64,000 nucleotides of DNA from Comamonas sp. SCN 65-56 (GTDB taxonomy: Bacteria; Pseudomonadota; Gammaproteobacteria; Burkholderiales; Burkholderiaceae_C): the NCBI RefSeq assembly GCF_001724135.1, contig NZ_MEDS01000018.1, positions 44,666-108,665 on the forward strand, in the 5' to 3' direction. Within the stretch, counting starts at the first letter, position 1. Each line of letters starts with the position of its first letter. Below are positions 9,164 through 23,058 of this stretch, in pieces. The position numbers and the translations under genes were made by a program. The notes under the pieces are model-generated. The model searched no databases. It was not told where the DNA came from and saw only the letters and a list, made by a program, of their open reading frames with translations.

Positions 9164-10591
9164 ATGCCACGCTCCACTGCGCCCCTCATTTGGATCGTCG
9201 ACGACGACGCTTCCATCCGCTTCGTGCTCCAGCGCGCGCTGGAGCGTGAGCAACTGCCGGTGCGCGCCTTCAGCAGCGCACCCGAAGTGCTCGCCGCGCT
9301 CGACCCGGGTGCTTTGCCGCAGGTGCTGGTGAGCGACATCCGCATGCCCGGCGGCGACGGTCTGGCACTGCTGGCCGAAATCAAGCGCCGCCACCCTCGC
9401 ATCGCGGTCATCATCATGACCGCCTACACCGACCTGGACAGCGCCGTCGGCGCACTGCAAAGCGGCGCCTTCGAATACCTGCCCAAGCCCTTTGACCTCA
9501 CCCTGGCGGTGGAGCTGATCCGCCGCGCCGCCGCAGAGTCCCAGGCGCACGACAGTCCGGGCAGCGAGAGCGCCGCCCTGCCACAGATGCTCGGCCAGGC
9601 GCCGGCGATGCAGGATGTGTTTCGCGCCATTGGCCGGCTCAGTGCCAGCCACGCCACCGTCTTGATCACCGGAGAGAGCGGTACCGGCAAGGAACTGGTG
9701 GCGCATGCGCTGCACCGCCACAGCCCGCGCGCCAGCGGCCCTTTCATCGCCATCAACACCGCCGCAGTGCCGCGCGATCTGCTCGAAAGCGAGCTCTTCG
9801 GCCACGAGCGTGGTGCCTTCACCGGTGCACAGACGCTGCGGCGCGGCCGCTTTGAGCAGGCCGCGGGCGGCACGCTGTTTCTTGACGAAATCGGTGACAT
9901 GCCACTGGAGCTGCAGACGCGCCTGCTGCGCGTGCTCAGCGACGGACAGTTCTACCGTGTCGGCGGTCAGGAGCCCCTGCAGGCCAGTGCGCGCGTGATT
10001 GCCGCCACCCACCAGAATCTGGAGGAGCGCGTGCGCCAGGGCCGCTTTCGCGAAGACCTGTACCACCGCCTGAACGTGATCCGCCTGCGCCTGCCAGCGC
10101 TGCGCGAACGCCGCGAGGACATTCCCGCGCTGGCACGCCATTTTCTGGTGCGCAGCGCGCAGGAGCTGGGCATGGAGCCCAAACGCCTCACCGACGCGGC
10201 GCGCGATCGGTTGGCGGACTACGCCTTCCCTGGCAACGTGCGTGAGCTGGAAAACCTCTGCCGCTGGCTGACGGTGATGGCACCGGCGCAGGTCATCACG
10301 CCGCAAGACCTGCCGCCGCAGGGCGAAACCGAAGGCGCAGCACCCGGCCCGGCCGTCGCCAGTACCGGCAGTGCGCCCGACTGGCGCGCGCTGCTGGAGC
10401 GCGATGCGCGCCGCCGCCTGCAGGCCGGCGACACGGACGTCTGGCAGCGCCTGAGTGAACAGTTTGAAGCACAGCTGCTGCGCACTGCCCTCGCCGTCGC
10501 GGGCGGGCGCCGCGCCGAAGCCGCGCACCAGCTCGGCATTGGGCGCAACACCATCACGCGCAAGATCCAGGAGCTGGGGCTCGATGACTGA
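9164..10591 (+). CDS. ntrC: Nitrogen regulation response regulator NtrC
   Basis: A 475-residue sigma-54 activator. The receiver domain holds WIVDDDASIRF and the phospho-acceptor Asp58 in VSDIRMPGGDG. The AAA+ domain has GESGTGKE near residue 170 and the sigma-54 contact loop GAFTGA. A Fis-type helix-turn-helix ends the protein (AHQLGIGRNTITRKIQELG). It pairs with ntrB upstream and is predicted to act on the dyad before glnA. The repeat element between ntrB and ntrC could alter their relative expression. Confidence 0.96.
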   Translation: MPRSTAPLIWIVDDDASIRFVLQRALEREQLPVRAFSSAPEVLAALDPGALPQVLVSDIRMPGGDGLALLAEIKRRHPRIAVIIMTAYTDLDSAVGALQSGAFEYLPKPFDLTLAVELIRRAAAESQAHDSPGSESAALPQMLGQAPAMQDVFRAIGRLSASHATVLITGESGTGKELVAHALHRHSPRASGPFIAINTAAVPRDLLESELFGHERGAFTGAQTLRRGRFEQAAGGTLFLDEIGDMPLELQTRLLRVLSDGQFYRVGGQEPLQASARVIAATHQNLEERVRQGRFREDLYHRLNVIRLRLPALRERREDIPALARHFLVRSAQELGMEPKRLTDAARDRLADYAFPGNVRELENLCRWLTVMAPAQVITPQDLPPQGETEGAAPGPAVASTGSAPDWRALLERDARRRLQAGDTDVWQRLSEQFEAQLLRTALAVAGGRRAEAAHQLGIGRNTITRKIQELGLDD

Positions 10592-10636
10592 TCTTTGCCC
10601 GAGCACAAGGCACACGGCATAAGCCCCGCACCCGCC

Positions 10637-11305
10637 ATGGCCAGACTGCCCCGCCTCGTCATCCCCGGCCACGCGCACCTGCTGATTCAGCGTGCGATCG
10701 ACCGTCAACCCATCTTCGAGGACGCGCAAGACCTGGAGCTCCTCACCGAAGTACTGCGCCTGGCACTGGTGGACGAGCAGGTACAGCTGCATGCCTACGC
10801 GCTGCGCACGCAGGAACTGCTGCTGCTGGCCACCCCGGCGCAGCCGCAATCGCTCGCGCGCCTGATGCAAACCATAGGCCGGCGCTACGTCGGTGCCTTC
10901 AACCGCAAGCACGGGCGCAGCGGCACGCTCTGGAACGGCCGCTTTCACGCCGCCCCGGTGGAGCCCGGCGAACCCCTGCTGGCGACCATGGCCTGGATGG
11001 AGCAGGAGGGCGAGCCCGGCGCTGCCAGCAGTGCCGCGCACCACCTGGGCAGCTGCCGCGACCCGCTGGTCACCGATCCACCCGCCTACTGGAGCCTGGG
11101 CAACACCCCATTTGCCCGCGAAGCCGCCTGGCGCGAGCGCCTGAGCCACGGCAGCAGCAGCGCACAGGATGCCCGCCTGCGCCGCGCCGCGCGCGGCGGC
11201 TGGGCGCTGGGCTCGGCGGGCTTCATCTCGGTTGCAGGCGCCAGCGGCCGCCCTGCCGCACCACGCGCACCAGGCCGGCCGGCGCGTTGCAACGCAAGCC
11301 ATTGA
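10637..11305 (+). CDS. REP-associated tyrosine transposase relative, catalytic residues lost
   Basis: A 222-residue Y1-transposase (RAYT) family protein. The frame MARLPRLVIPG...IQRAIDRQPIF, LHAYAL, LMQTIGRRYVGAFNRK and GRSGTLWNGRF follows the family closely. The histidine pair of the usual NHVHLL motif is replaced by QELLLL (Glu60, Leu62), and the helix that carries the nucleophilic Tyr reads ATMAWMEQE (Met118, Trp120). It should therefore bind DNA at most, not cleave it. The reading frame is intact, which suggests retained function. It starts 45 bases after ntrC. No good ribosome-binding site is seen; an in-frame TTG exists at 10595. Confidence 0.8.
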   Translation: MARLPRLVIPGHAHLLIQRAIDRQPIFEDAQDLELLTEVLRLALVDEQVQLHAYALRTQELLLLATPAQPQSLARLMQTIGRRYVGAFNRKHGRSGTLWNGRFHAAPVEPGEPLLATMAWMEQEGEPGAASSAAHHLGSCRDPLVTDPPAYWSLGNTPFAREAAWRERLSHGSSSAQDARLRRAARGGWALGSAGFISVAGASGRPAAPRAPGRPARCNASH

Positions 11306-11456
11306 CAGGCGTTCACAGGCATTAGCTTGTGCAAGTCATTGAATCAATTGTTTTTTGATATGTCCCCAATTTTTGAAAATATTGGTTTTATCAGAATTAT
11401 TAATGGTCTGACCCCTATTTATTTTGATTGAAGACCTTCTCGGCAAGTGTTAATCT
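11306..11456. promoter_or_regulatory. AT-rich leader region of gltB with a GGTCTGACCCC motif
   Basis: This 151-base stretch is far richer in A+T than its surroundings, with several T runs and the word GGTCTGACCCC at 11405-11415. It must contain the gltB promoter, but I cannot fix -35 and -10 elements with confidence. The near-palindromic GGTC-TGA-CCCC word lies 100 bases after the transposase-like gene. Confidence 0.45.
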
Positions 11457-16295
<4,839 letters not shown>

Positions 16296-16350
16296 TGCAG
16301 ACGCGCACTCGCTCAAGACCCACCGCATATTCCTCAAGGCAAGACACACC

Positions 16351-17832
16351 ATGGGCAAGATCACCGGCTTTCTGGAGTTCGACCGCATCCCCGAACCCCA
16401 CGCGCCCGTCGCCGAGCGCATTACGCACTTTCACGAGTTCGTCACCACCCTGACCGAGCCGCTGGCGCGGCAGCAGGCGGCGCGCTGCATGGATTGCGGC
16501 ATTCCGTTTTGCAGCCACGGCTGCCCGGTCAACAACATCATTCCGGACTTCAACGACCTGGTCTATCGGGGCGACTGGAAAAACGCTTTCCAGGTGCTCG
16601 ATTCGACCAACAACTTCCCCGAGTTCACTGGTCGCATCTGCCCCGCGCCCTGCGAGGCCGCCTGCACGCTCAACATCAACAGCGAGCCGGTGGGCATCAA
16701 GAGCCTGGAGCGCGCCATCATCGACCGCGCCTGGGCCGAAGGCTGGGTGCAACCGCGCCCGGCGCTGCGCCCAAGCGGCAAACGCGTGGCCGTGGTCGGC
16801 TCCGGTCCCTCCGGGCTGGCCGCGGCGCAGCAGCTCGGGCGCGCGGGCCATGCCGTGACGGTGTTCGAGAAGAACGACCGCATCGGCGGCCTGCTGCGCT
16901 ATGGCATCCCGGATTTCAAGCTCGACAAATCACACATCGACCGGCGCGTGGCGCAGATGCAGGGTGAGGGCGTGACGTTTCGCACCGGCGTGCTGGTGGC
17001 CGGCATGCCAGGTGACGGCGTGGGCGCCACCATCACCAACCTCTCGCGCGAAACAGTCACCGCAGACCAGCTGCTGACGGAGTTTGACGCCGTGCTGCTG
17101 ACCGGCGGCGCCGAGCAATCGCGCGACCTGCCCGCCCCGGGTCGCGAGTTGCGCGGCATCCACTTTGCGATGGAGTTTCTGCCACAACAAAACCGCATCG
17201 ACGCGGGCGACAAGGTCAAGGACCCGATCTCGGCCAAGGGCAAGCACGTCATCGTGATCGGCGGCGGCGACACCGGCAGCGACTGCGTCGGCACCAGCAA
17301 CCGCCAGGGCGCCAAGAGCGTGACGCAGTTCGAACTCATGCCCATGCCGCCCGCGCACGAGAACAAGGAGCTCACCTGGCCCTATTGGCCGATCAAGCTG
17401 CGCACCAGCGACAGCCACGAAGAAGGCGCGCAGCGCGAGTTCGCCATCTCCACCAAAGCCTTCGTCGGCAGCGGCCGCAGCCAGACGGTGAAGGCCCTGA
17501 AAACGGTACAGATCGAGTTCAAGAACGGCAAGATCACCGAAGTGCCCGGCACCGAGAAGGACTGGCCGGCCGAACTGGTGCTGCTGGCCATGGGCTTTAC
17601 CGGGCCCAGCACCACCATGCTGGATGCCTTTGGCGTGGAAAAGGACGCGCGCGGCAACGCTCATGCCAGCGTGGACGACGCCAAGGGCTACAAAACCAAT
17701 GCCAAAGGGGTGTTCGCCGCCGGCGACATGCGCCGCGGTCAAAGCCTGGTGGTCTGGGCCATCCGCGAAGGCCGCCAGGCGGCGCGTGCGGTGGACAAAT
17801 ACCTGATAGGCAGCACCGTGCTGCCGCGCTGA
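16351..17832 (+). CDS. gltD: Glutamate synthase (NADPH), small subunit
   Basis: A 493-residue GltD that passes electrons from NADPH through FAD and iron-sulfur clusters to GltB. N-terminal cysteines occur in [15 protein letters not shown] and CPAPCEAAC. The FAD-binding motif is [12 protein letters not shown] and the NADPH-binding motif [11 protein letters not shown]. The ATG at 16351 is preceded by AAGGCA and begins the conserved MGKITGFLE; in-frame sequence further upstream overlaps gltB and is not used. The gene is 55 bases downstream of gltB and its end meets a palindromic repeat. Confidence 0.96.
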   Translation: MGKITGFLEFDRIPEPHAPVAERITHFHEFVTTLTEPLARQQAARCMDCGIPFCSHGCPVNNIIPDFNDLVYRGDWKNAFQVLDSTNNFPEFTGRICPAPCEAACTLNINSEPVGIKSLERAIIDRAWAEGWVQPRPALRPSGKRVAVVGSGPSGLAAAQQLGRAGHAVTVFEKNDRIGGLLRYGIPDFKLDKSHIDRRVAQMQGEGVTFRTGVLVAGMPGDGVGATITNLSRETVTADQLLTEFDAVLLTGGAEQSRDLPAPGRELRGIHFAMEFLPQQNRIDAGDKVKDPISAKGKHVIVIGGGDTGSDCVGTSNRQGAKSVTQFELMPMPPAHENKELTWPYWPIKLRTSDSHEEGAQREFAISTKAFVGSGRSQTVKALKTVQIEFKNGKITEVPGTEKDWPAELVLLAMGFTGPSTTMLDAFGVEKDARGNAHASVDDAKGYKTNAKGVFAAGDMRRGQSLVVWAIREGRQAARAVDKYLIGSTVLPR

Positions 17833-17837
17833 ACCAA

Positions 17838-17943
17838 ACGGCTTTGCATTCAAGCGTAGAACAAGGCGGGAAGCCGCAGGCAGTGCTTGTCGCACGACAA
17901 GGCGAACCAACGCAGTTATACGTTTGAAGGCGAAGCCGTATCA
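17838..17943. repeat. Palindromic element, family II, copy A (gltD/livF convergent junction)
   Basis: A 106-base element with inverted ends: ACGGCTTTGCATTCAAGCGT at the left and, read in reverse complement, ACGGCTTCGCCTTCAAACGT at the right. A smaller dyad TGTCGCACGACA lies in the core. Copy B at 52338-52443 has the same length and about 90% identity by eye. The right end CGTATCA supplies the TGA stop of livF. The fold could stop transcription from both sides. Confidence 0.85.
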
Positions 17944-18636
17944 GACTTCGAGCCACTCCTTGCGCACCTGCGCATCGGCGCGCAGCGCGTCGGGCGTACC
18001 TTCGAACACGATGCGGCCGTGCCCCATGACCAGCACCCGGTTGGAAATGTGCATCGCAATCGTGAGCTTTTGCTCGATGAGCAGCACGGCAATGCCGCGT
18101 TCCTGCAGACGCTGCAGATACTGCCCGACCTGTTCGACGATCTTGGGTGCGAGGCCCTCGGTGGGCTCGTCGATGAGGATGCAATCCGGGTCACCCATCA
18201 GCGTGCGGCACAGCGTCAGCATCTGCTGCTCGCCGCCGGAGAGCAGCCCGGCCTCGACGCTGCAGCGCTCTTTCAGGCGCGGGAACATCGCGTACATGTC
18301 GTCGAAGTTCCAGCGGCTGGCGCGCCCGCTGCCCTTCTGGCCCAGCATCAGGTTCTGGTGCACCGTCAGGCGCGGAAAGATGTCACGGCTCTCGGGCACG
18401 TAGCCCAGGCCCAGGTGGGCAATCTCGAAGGGCTTTTTGCCCAGCAAGTCCTGCTCTTTGAAGCGCAGCTGCCCGGCAGCGTGCACCATGCCCATGATGG
18501 CCTTGGCGCAGGTGGAACGGCCCGAGCCGTTGCGCCCGAGCAGGGCAACGATCTCGCCCGGCTGCACCGCAAGGTTCACGCCATGCAGCACATGGCTTTT
18601 GCCGTACCAGGCCTGCAGATCCCTCACTTGCAGCAT
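17941..18636 (-). CDS. livF: Liv-type ABC transporter ATP-binding protein LivF
   Basis: A 231-residue ATPase of the branched-chain amino acid (HAAT) importer family. Walker A LLGRNGSGRSTCAK has Arg where most family members have Lys-Thr (GKST); the signature LSGGEQQML and Walker B CILIDEPTEGLAP are regular. It overlaps livG by one base and is the last gene of the operon. The stop lies in a palindromic element shared with the gltD side. Confidence 0.93.
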   Translation of the reverse strand: MLQVRDLQAWYGKSHVLHGVNLAVQPGEIVALLGRNGSGRSTCAKAIMGMVHAAGQLRFKEQDLLGKKPFEIAHLGLGYVPESRDIFPRLTVHQNLMLGQKGSGRASRWNFDDMYAMFPRLKERCSVEAGLLSGGEQQMLTLCRTLMGDPDCILIDEPTEGLAPKIVEQVGQYLQRLQERGIAVLLIEQKLTIAMHISNRVLVMGHGRIVFEGTPDALRADAQVRKEWLEV

Positions 18637-19406
18637 CAGTGCACGCCTCCTTGCGCCTCGGCCACGGGCGAGCCGAGATAAGCCTCCTGCACCCGCGGGT
18701 TGGCGCGGATGGCCTCGGGGGTGTCGAACGCGATCACCTCGCCATAGACGACGACGGCGATCCGGTCCGCCAGGCCGAACACCACGCCCATGTCGTGTTC
18801 CACGGTCAGCAGCGTCTTGCCCTCGGTCACCTCGCGGATCAGGCGGATGAAATGCGCCGTCTCGGTGGTGCTCATGCCGGCGGTGGGTTCGTCCAGCAGG
18901 ATGACCTGCGCGCCGCCGGCGATGGTGATGCCGATCTCCAGGGCGCGCTGTTCGGCATAGGTGAGGTTGACGGCCTGCACGTCGCGCTTGGCAGCCAGGC
19001 CGACCTGCACCAGCAACTGGTTGGCGCGCGCATTCGCATCCTCCAAGCCCGAGAGAAAGCGCAGAAAAGTGTAGCGATAGCCCAGGCTCCAGAGCACCGC
19101 GCAGCGCAGGTTCTCGAACACGCTCAGGCGCGGAAAGATGTTGGTGATCTGAAAGCTGCGCGAAAGGCCCAGGCGGTTGATCTCGTGCGGCCTCTTGCCA
19201 TCAATGCGCTGGCCATTGAGGTGCACCTCGCCACTGGTGGGCAACAGCCGCCCGCTGATCAGATTGAAGAGCGTGGACTTGCCGGCGCCGTTGGGCCCGA
19301 TGATGGCCACGCGCTCGCCTGGCCGCACCGCGAGGTTGGCGCCGCGGATGATTTCCGTGCGACCAAAGCTCTTGCAGAGATTTTTCAGCTCCAGTGCGCA
19401 GGTCAT
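18636..19406 (-). CDS. livG: Liv-type ABC transporter ATP-binding protein LivG
   Basis: A 256-residue ATPase with Walker A IIGPNGAGKSTLFN, the LTYAEQRALEIG signature variant usual for LivG, and Walker B VILLDEPTAGM. Together with LivF it powers the LivHM channel. It overlaps livM by four bases at its start and livF by one base at its end, indicating one transcript with coupled translation. Confidence 0.93.
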   Translation of the reverse strand: MTCALELKNLCKSFGRTEIIRGANLAVRPGERVAIIGPNGAGKSTLFNLISGRLLPTSGEVHLNGQRIDGKRPHEINRLGLSRSFQITNIFPRLSVFENLRCAVLWSLGYRYTFLRFLSGLEDANARANQLLVQVGLAAKRDVQAVNLTYAEQRALEIGITIAGGAQVILLDEPTAGMSTTETAHFIRLIREVTEGKTLLTVEHDMGVVFGLADRIAVVVYGEVIAFDTPEAIRANPRVQEAYLGSPVAEAQGGVH

Positions 19407-20695
19407 GTCGCCGCTCCCGCACCTTGCAGCTCGGCCTGGATTTCTTCCTGCGCTCTGCCCCAGGCCAACGCAAAGCGCTTGCCCGCCTGGTGCACCGCCA
19501 GCGCGCCCAGCAGCGCCACGACCGTGCTGCCGATCCAGGGGCCGGCAGTCGCAGCGTCAAGCGACAGGCCGAAAAAAGTGATGACGCTGCCCGCGCCGGC
19601 GTTGAGCTGCAGGTGATAGACCATCTCGATCAGCGGCGCAACCCCCAGCAGCAGCAGCGCACAGGCCAGCAACAGCGCGCCGTACAGCCCGGCAAACCGG
19701 CCCAGCTTGCCCATGCGCGCCATGTGCACGTTCATCATCACGAGGCTGGCGATGCCGCCGGGCGCATACATGATCATCAGCACGAACACCAGGCCCAGAT
19801 ACAGCAGCCAGGCGCTGGTCAGCTCCGAGAGCAGCACCGTCGCGATCACCATCAGCACCGCGCCGATGATGGGACCGAAGAAAAACGTGACGCCGCCCAA
19901 AAAGGTGAACAGCAGGTAAGCGCCCGAGCGCAGGCCGCTGAGCGAATCGGCGGCATTGAAAATTTCGAAATTGATGGTGCCCAGCGCGCCGCCGATACCG
20001 GCAAAAAAACCCGCGATGATGAAGCTGTACCAGCGCACCAGTTGCGTGTTGTAGCCGACGAATTGCGCGCGCTCGGGGTTGTCGCGCACGGCATTGAGCA
20101 TGCGTCCCAGCGGTGTGGCGGTGAACGCGTACATCAGCGCGGTGCAGACGAAGCAGTAGGCCGCTATCAGGTAATAGAGCTGGATCTGCGGGCCGAAGTT
20201 GATGCCCGCCAAAGGCTTGCCATAGGTGCGGTTGATGGAGATGCCGCCATCGCCGCCGAACAGGTCGGGCAGCATGATGGCAAAGGCCACCACCAGCTCG
20301 CCAATGCCGAGCGAAATCATTGCGAACGTCAAGCCCGCCTTGCGCGTGGAAACATAGCCCAGCGGCACGGCGATGAGCGCCCCCATGAAGCCGCCCACCA
20401 GGGGCATCAGCACCAGCGGGACGGCTATGCCGTGCGCATCCACATGGCTGATCGCCGCCACCGCCGCATAGCCGCCCAGCCCGGTATACACCGCATGCCC
20501 GAAGCTCAGCATGCCGCCCTGCCCCAGCAGCAGGTTGTAGGAGAGGCAGATGATGATGAGAAAACCCATCTGCGAGAGCATGTTCACCGCCAGGCTGCTG
20601 CGAAACACCAGCGGCGCGGCGATCAGCACCGCTGCGTAGCCACCCCAGGTGAGCCAGCGGCCGCGCGAAGAAGAAACAAGCATTGGGCCGTCCAC
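19403..20695 (-). CDS. livM: Liv-type ABC transporter permease LivM
   Basis: A 430-residue inner-membrane permease with about nine or ten hydrophobic segments. The family motif appears as SYNLLLGQGGMLSFGHAVYT near residue 53. A C-terminal extension with two extra hydrophobic stretches (residues about 330-410) goes beyond the core permease fold. Only one base separates it from livH. Confidence 0.9.
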   Translation of the reverse strand: MDGPMLVSSSRGRWLTWGGYAAVLIAAPLVFRSSLAVNMLSQMGFLIIICLSYNLLLGQGGMLSFGHAVYTGLGGYAAVAAISHVDAHGIAVPLVLMPLVGGFMGALIAVPLGYVSTRKAGLTFAMISLGIGELVVAFAIMLPDLFGGDGGISINRTYGKPLAGINFGPQIQLYYLIAAYCFVCTALMYAFTATPLGRMLNAVRDNPERAQFVGYNTQLVRWYSFIIAGFFAGIGGALGTINFEIFNAADSLSGLRSGAYLLFTFLGGVTFFFGPIIGAVLMVIATVLLSELTSAWLLYLGLVFVLMIMYAPGGIASLVMMNVHMARMGKLGRFAGLYGALLLACALLLLGVAPLIEMVYHLQLNAGAGSVITFFGLSLDAATAGPWIGSTVVALLGALAVHQAGKRFALAWGRAQEEIQAELQGAGAAT

Positions 20696-20696
20696 C

Positions 20697-21644
20697 TCAC
20701 TCCTCCCGCTTGCCCATGAGCCCGCGCGGGCGCAGGATCAGGATCAGCACCATGAAAAGGTAGGGCAGCATGGGCGCGATCTGCGAGACCGTGAGGCGCA
20801 GCGCCTGCTCCAGAGGGTTGCCGCTCGCCACCTGCACGCCGATCACCCGCAGCAGGTCGGCCAGCGAGGTATCGATGGCCACCGCGAAGGTCTGCACCAC
20901 GCCGATGAGGATGGACGCCAGGAAGGCGCCCGCCAGCGAACCCATGCCGCCAACCACCACCACCACGAAGATGATGGAGCCCACTGCATAAGCCATCGCC
21001 GGTTCCGTGACGTAGGTGTTGCCCGCGACCACGCCAGCGAGTGCCGCCAGCGCCGCGCCGCCGCCAAACACCAGCATGAACACGCGCGGCACGTTGTGCC
21101 CCAGCGCCTGCACCGTGTCCGGGTGCGTGAGCGCCGCCTGGATCACCAACCCGATGCGCGTGCGCGTCAGCACCAGCCAGATACCGCCCAGCATCAGCAC
21201 CGCCACCAGCATGATGAAGGCGCGCGACTTGGGAAACTGTGTGCCGTAGAGCGTGAACAGCGGCCCCTGCAGCTGTTCGGGCAGGCCATAGGGCACGACG
21301 TTGCGGCCCCAGACGAGCTGCACCAGCTCCAGCACCAGGTAGGACAGGCCGAAGGTGACCAGCAGTTCGGGCACATGGCCAAAGCGGTGCACGCGGCGCA
21401 GGCAGACCTGCTCAAACACCGCCCCCAGCAGGCCCACCAGCAGCGGCGCAATGAAAAGCGCGGGCCAGTAGCCGATTTGCCCCGAAAGCATGAATGCGAA
21501 GTACGCGCCCAGCATGTAGAAACTGGCGTGCGCGAAGTTGAGCACCCCCATCATGCTGAAGATCAGCGTCAGGCCCGAGCTGAGCATAAACAGCATCAGC
21601 CCGTAGCTCAGGCCGTTGAGCAGCGAGATCGAGAAAAATTCCAT
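20697..21644 (-). CDS. livH: Liv-type ABC transporter permease LivH
   Basis: A 315-residue inner-membrane permease. The motif NGLSYGLMLFMLSSGLTL followed by MGVLNFAHASFYMLGAY is typical of LivH. It forms the transport channel with LivM. It lies 68 bases downstream of the binding-protein gene on the same strand. Confidence 0.93.
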   Translation of the reverse strand: MEFFSISLLNGLSYGLMLFMLSSGLTLIFSMMGVLNFAHASFYMLGAYFAFMLSGQIGYWPALFIAPLLVGLLGAVFEQVCLRRVHRFGHVPELLVTFGLSYLVLELVQLVWGRNVVPYGLPEQLQGPLFTLYGTQFPKSRAFIMLVAVLMLGGIWLVLTRTRIGLVIQAALTHPDTVQALGHNVPRVFMLVFGGGAALAALAGVVAGNTYVTEPAMAYAVGSIIFVVVVVGGMGSLAGAFLASILIGVVQTFAVAIDTSLADLLRVIGVQVASGNPLEQALRLTVSQIAPMLPYLFMVLILILRPRGLMGKREE

Positions 21645-21712
21645 CGTTGGGCGCGGCAGCAGACGACGCCGGGCACGAAGTCCCGACGTCTTTCAGACAC
21701 GATTGAGTCGAA

Positions 21713-22927
21713 TCAGGAAGGCCGCTTCATCTGGCAGCTGGTGGGCGTGCTGGCGATGTAGGGCTCCAGGTATTTGACCGGCGCAAAGGTATAGCCGGTG
21801 TTCTCGAGGTTGTAGCTGTTCTTGGCGTCGATCTTCTGCCATTTGGAGATCCACATGCCCAGCTGGCTTTGATGGTCGGTTGCACGAATCTGCGTCTCGC
21901 CATTGAAACCTTCAAAACGCAGACCCTCCAGCGCCTTCGCCACCTTCACCGGGTCGGTGGACTTGGTTTTGGCCATGGCGTCCGACAGCGCCACCAGGCC
22001 GTTGTAGACCGAGAAGGTGTAGAAATCGTCGTTGTACTGTGCCTTGAAACCCTTGGTCAGCTCGCCCATGCGGCCGGTGTAGTTCGAATGGTTGTAGGCG
22101 ATCTGGTAGACCTCGGCGATCTTGCCCTGCGACAGTGCGGTGGGCGTACCCGTCACACCGGCGTAGTAGGCGTAGATCGGGATGGCCAGTCCGGCATCGT
22201 TCATCGCCTTCACCAGCAGCGTGAAATCCTGCCCCCAGCTGCCGGTCACCAGCGTGTCGGCGCCCGCTGCCTTGATCTTGGCGACGTAGGGCGCGAAATC
22301 CTTGACCTGACCGAGCGCCACATAGTCCTCGCCAACGATTTTCACGTCCGGGCGGTTGCGCTCTATGCCTTCCTTGAAATACTTGGCCACCTGGTGGCCG
22401 TGCGAATAGTTCTGGTTGACCAGATACACCTTGTGGATGTCCTTCTGGTCCTTCATGAAGCTGGTCAGGTCGGCGTCAAAGCGGAAGTGCCAGTAGTTGC
22501 ACTTCTCGTTGGTCAGGGCCGGATCGACCGCGGCGTAGTTGATGTAGACCACCTCCTTGCCGGGGTTGCGCTCGTTGCTCTTGCCCACCGCGTCGGACAG
22601 CGGCACCCCCACGTTCGAACCGTTGCCCTGCGCGACGTAGCGGATGCCCTGGTCCACGGCCGACTTCAGCAGGTTCAGCGCCTCCTGCGGCGAGCTCTTG
22701 CTGTCCATGGGCACGACCTCGAACTTGATGCCGGCGGGGTTCTCGGCGGCATTCAGATGCTCGGCCACGTACTGCCAGCTCTTGAGCTGGTTGGTGCCCA
22801 CCGGGCCCATGGGGCCGGACAGGCCCTCGATCATGGCGATCTTGACGGTTTGCCCGCTTTGAGCAAAAGCCGCGCCAGCGCACGCCAGCGCTGCGCAAGC
22901 AGCCATCATCTTGATAGTGAAATGCAT
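21713..22927 (-). CDS. Periplasmic substrate-binding protein of the Liv-type transporter
   Basis: A 404-residue protein of the Peripla_BP_6 (LivK-like) family. The N-terminus MHFTIKMMAACAALACAG...AFA is a secretion signal, cleaved probably before QSGQTVKIAMIEG. The ATG at 22927 is preceded by GGAG; longer in-frame starts lack one. MIEGLSGPMGPVGTNQLKSW is the family's ligand-site opening. The ligand is not certain: the acyl-CoA synthetase gene just upstream suggests an organic acid as readily as a branched-chain amino acid. Confidence 0.9.
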   Translation of the reverse strand: MHFTIKMMAACAALACAGAAFAQSGQTVKIAMIEGLSGPMGPVGTNQLKSWQYVAEHLNAAENPAGIKFEVVPMDSKSSPQEALNLLKSAVDQGIRYVAQGNGSNVGVPLSDAVGKSNERNPGKEVVYINYAAVDPALTNEKCNYWHFRFDADLTSFMKDQKDIHKVYLVNQNYSHGHQVAKYFKEGIERNRPDVKIVGEDYVALGQVKDFAPYVAKIKAAGADTLVTGSWGQDFTLLVKAMNDAGLAIPIYAYYAGVTGTPTALSQGKIAEVYQIAYNHSNYTGRMGELTKGFKAQYNDDFYTFSVYNGLVALSDAMAKTKSTDPVKVAKALEGLRFEGFNGETQIRATDHQSQLGMWISKWQKIDAKNSYNLENTGYTFAPVKYLEPYIASTPTSCQMKRPS

Positions 22928-23058
22928 AGTGTCTCCTGCAGGGGTTGGCATGGCGCCATAGCCTACAGGAGACCTCCGCTCCGGCATTTCAGGGTTTGCC
23001 CGGGTTTTGAACCGATTCAGTCACATGGATGACTGCAGGGCCGGGCAGGCCGCGCGCA

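Noticed and set aside
10637..11305. An active IS200/IS605-type insertion sequence
   Set aside because: Active-site His and Tyr are missing, and no subterminal hairpins or accessory gene define element ends.
17833..17943. A small gene in the gltD-livF gap
   Set aside because: Open frames there are explained by the palindromic repeat, which encodes the same short peptides at 52.3 kb; no independent coding signal.
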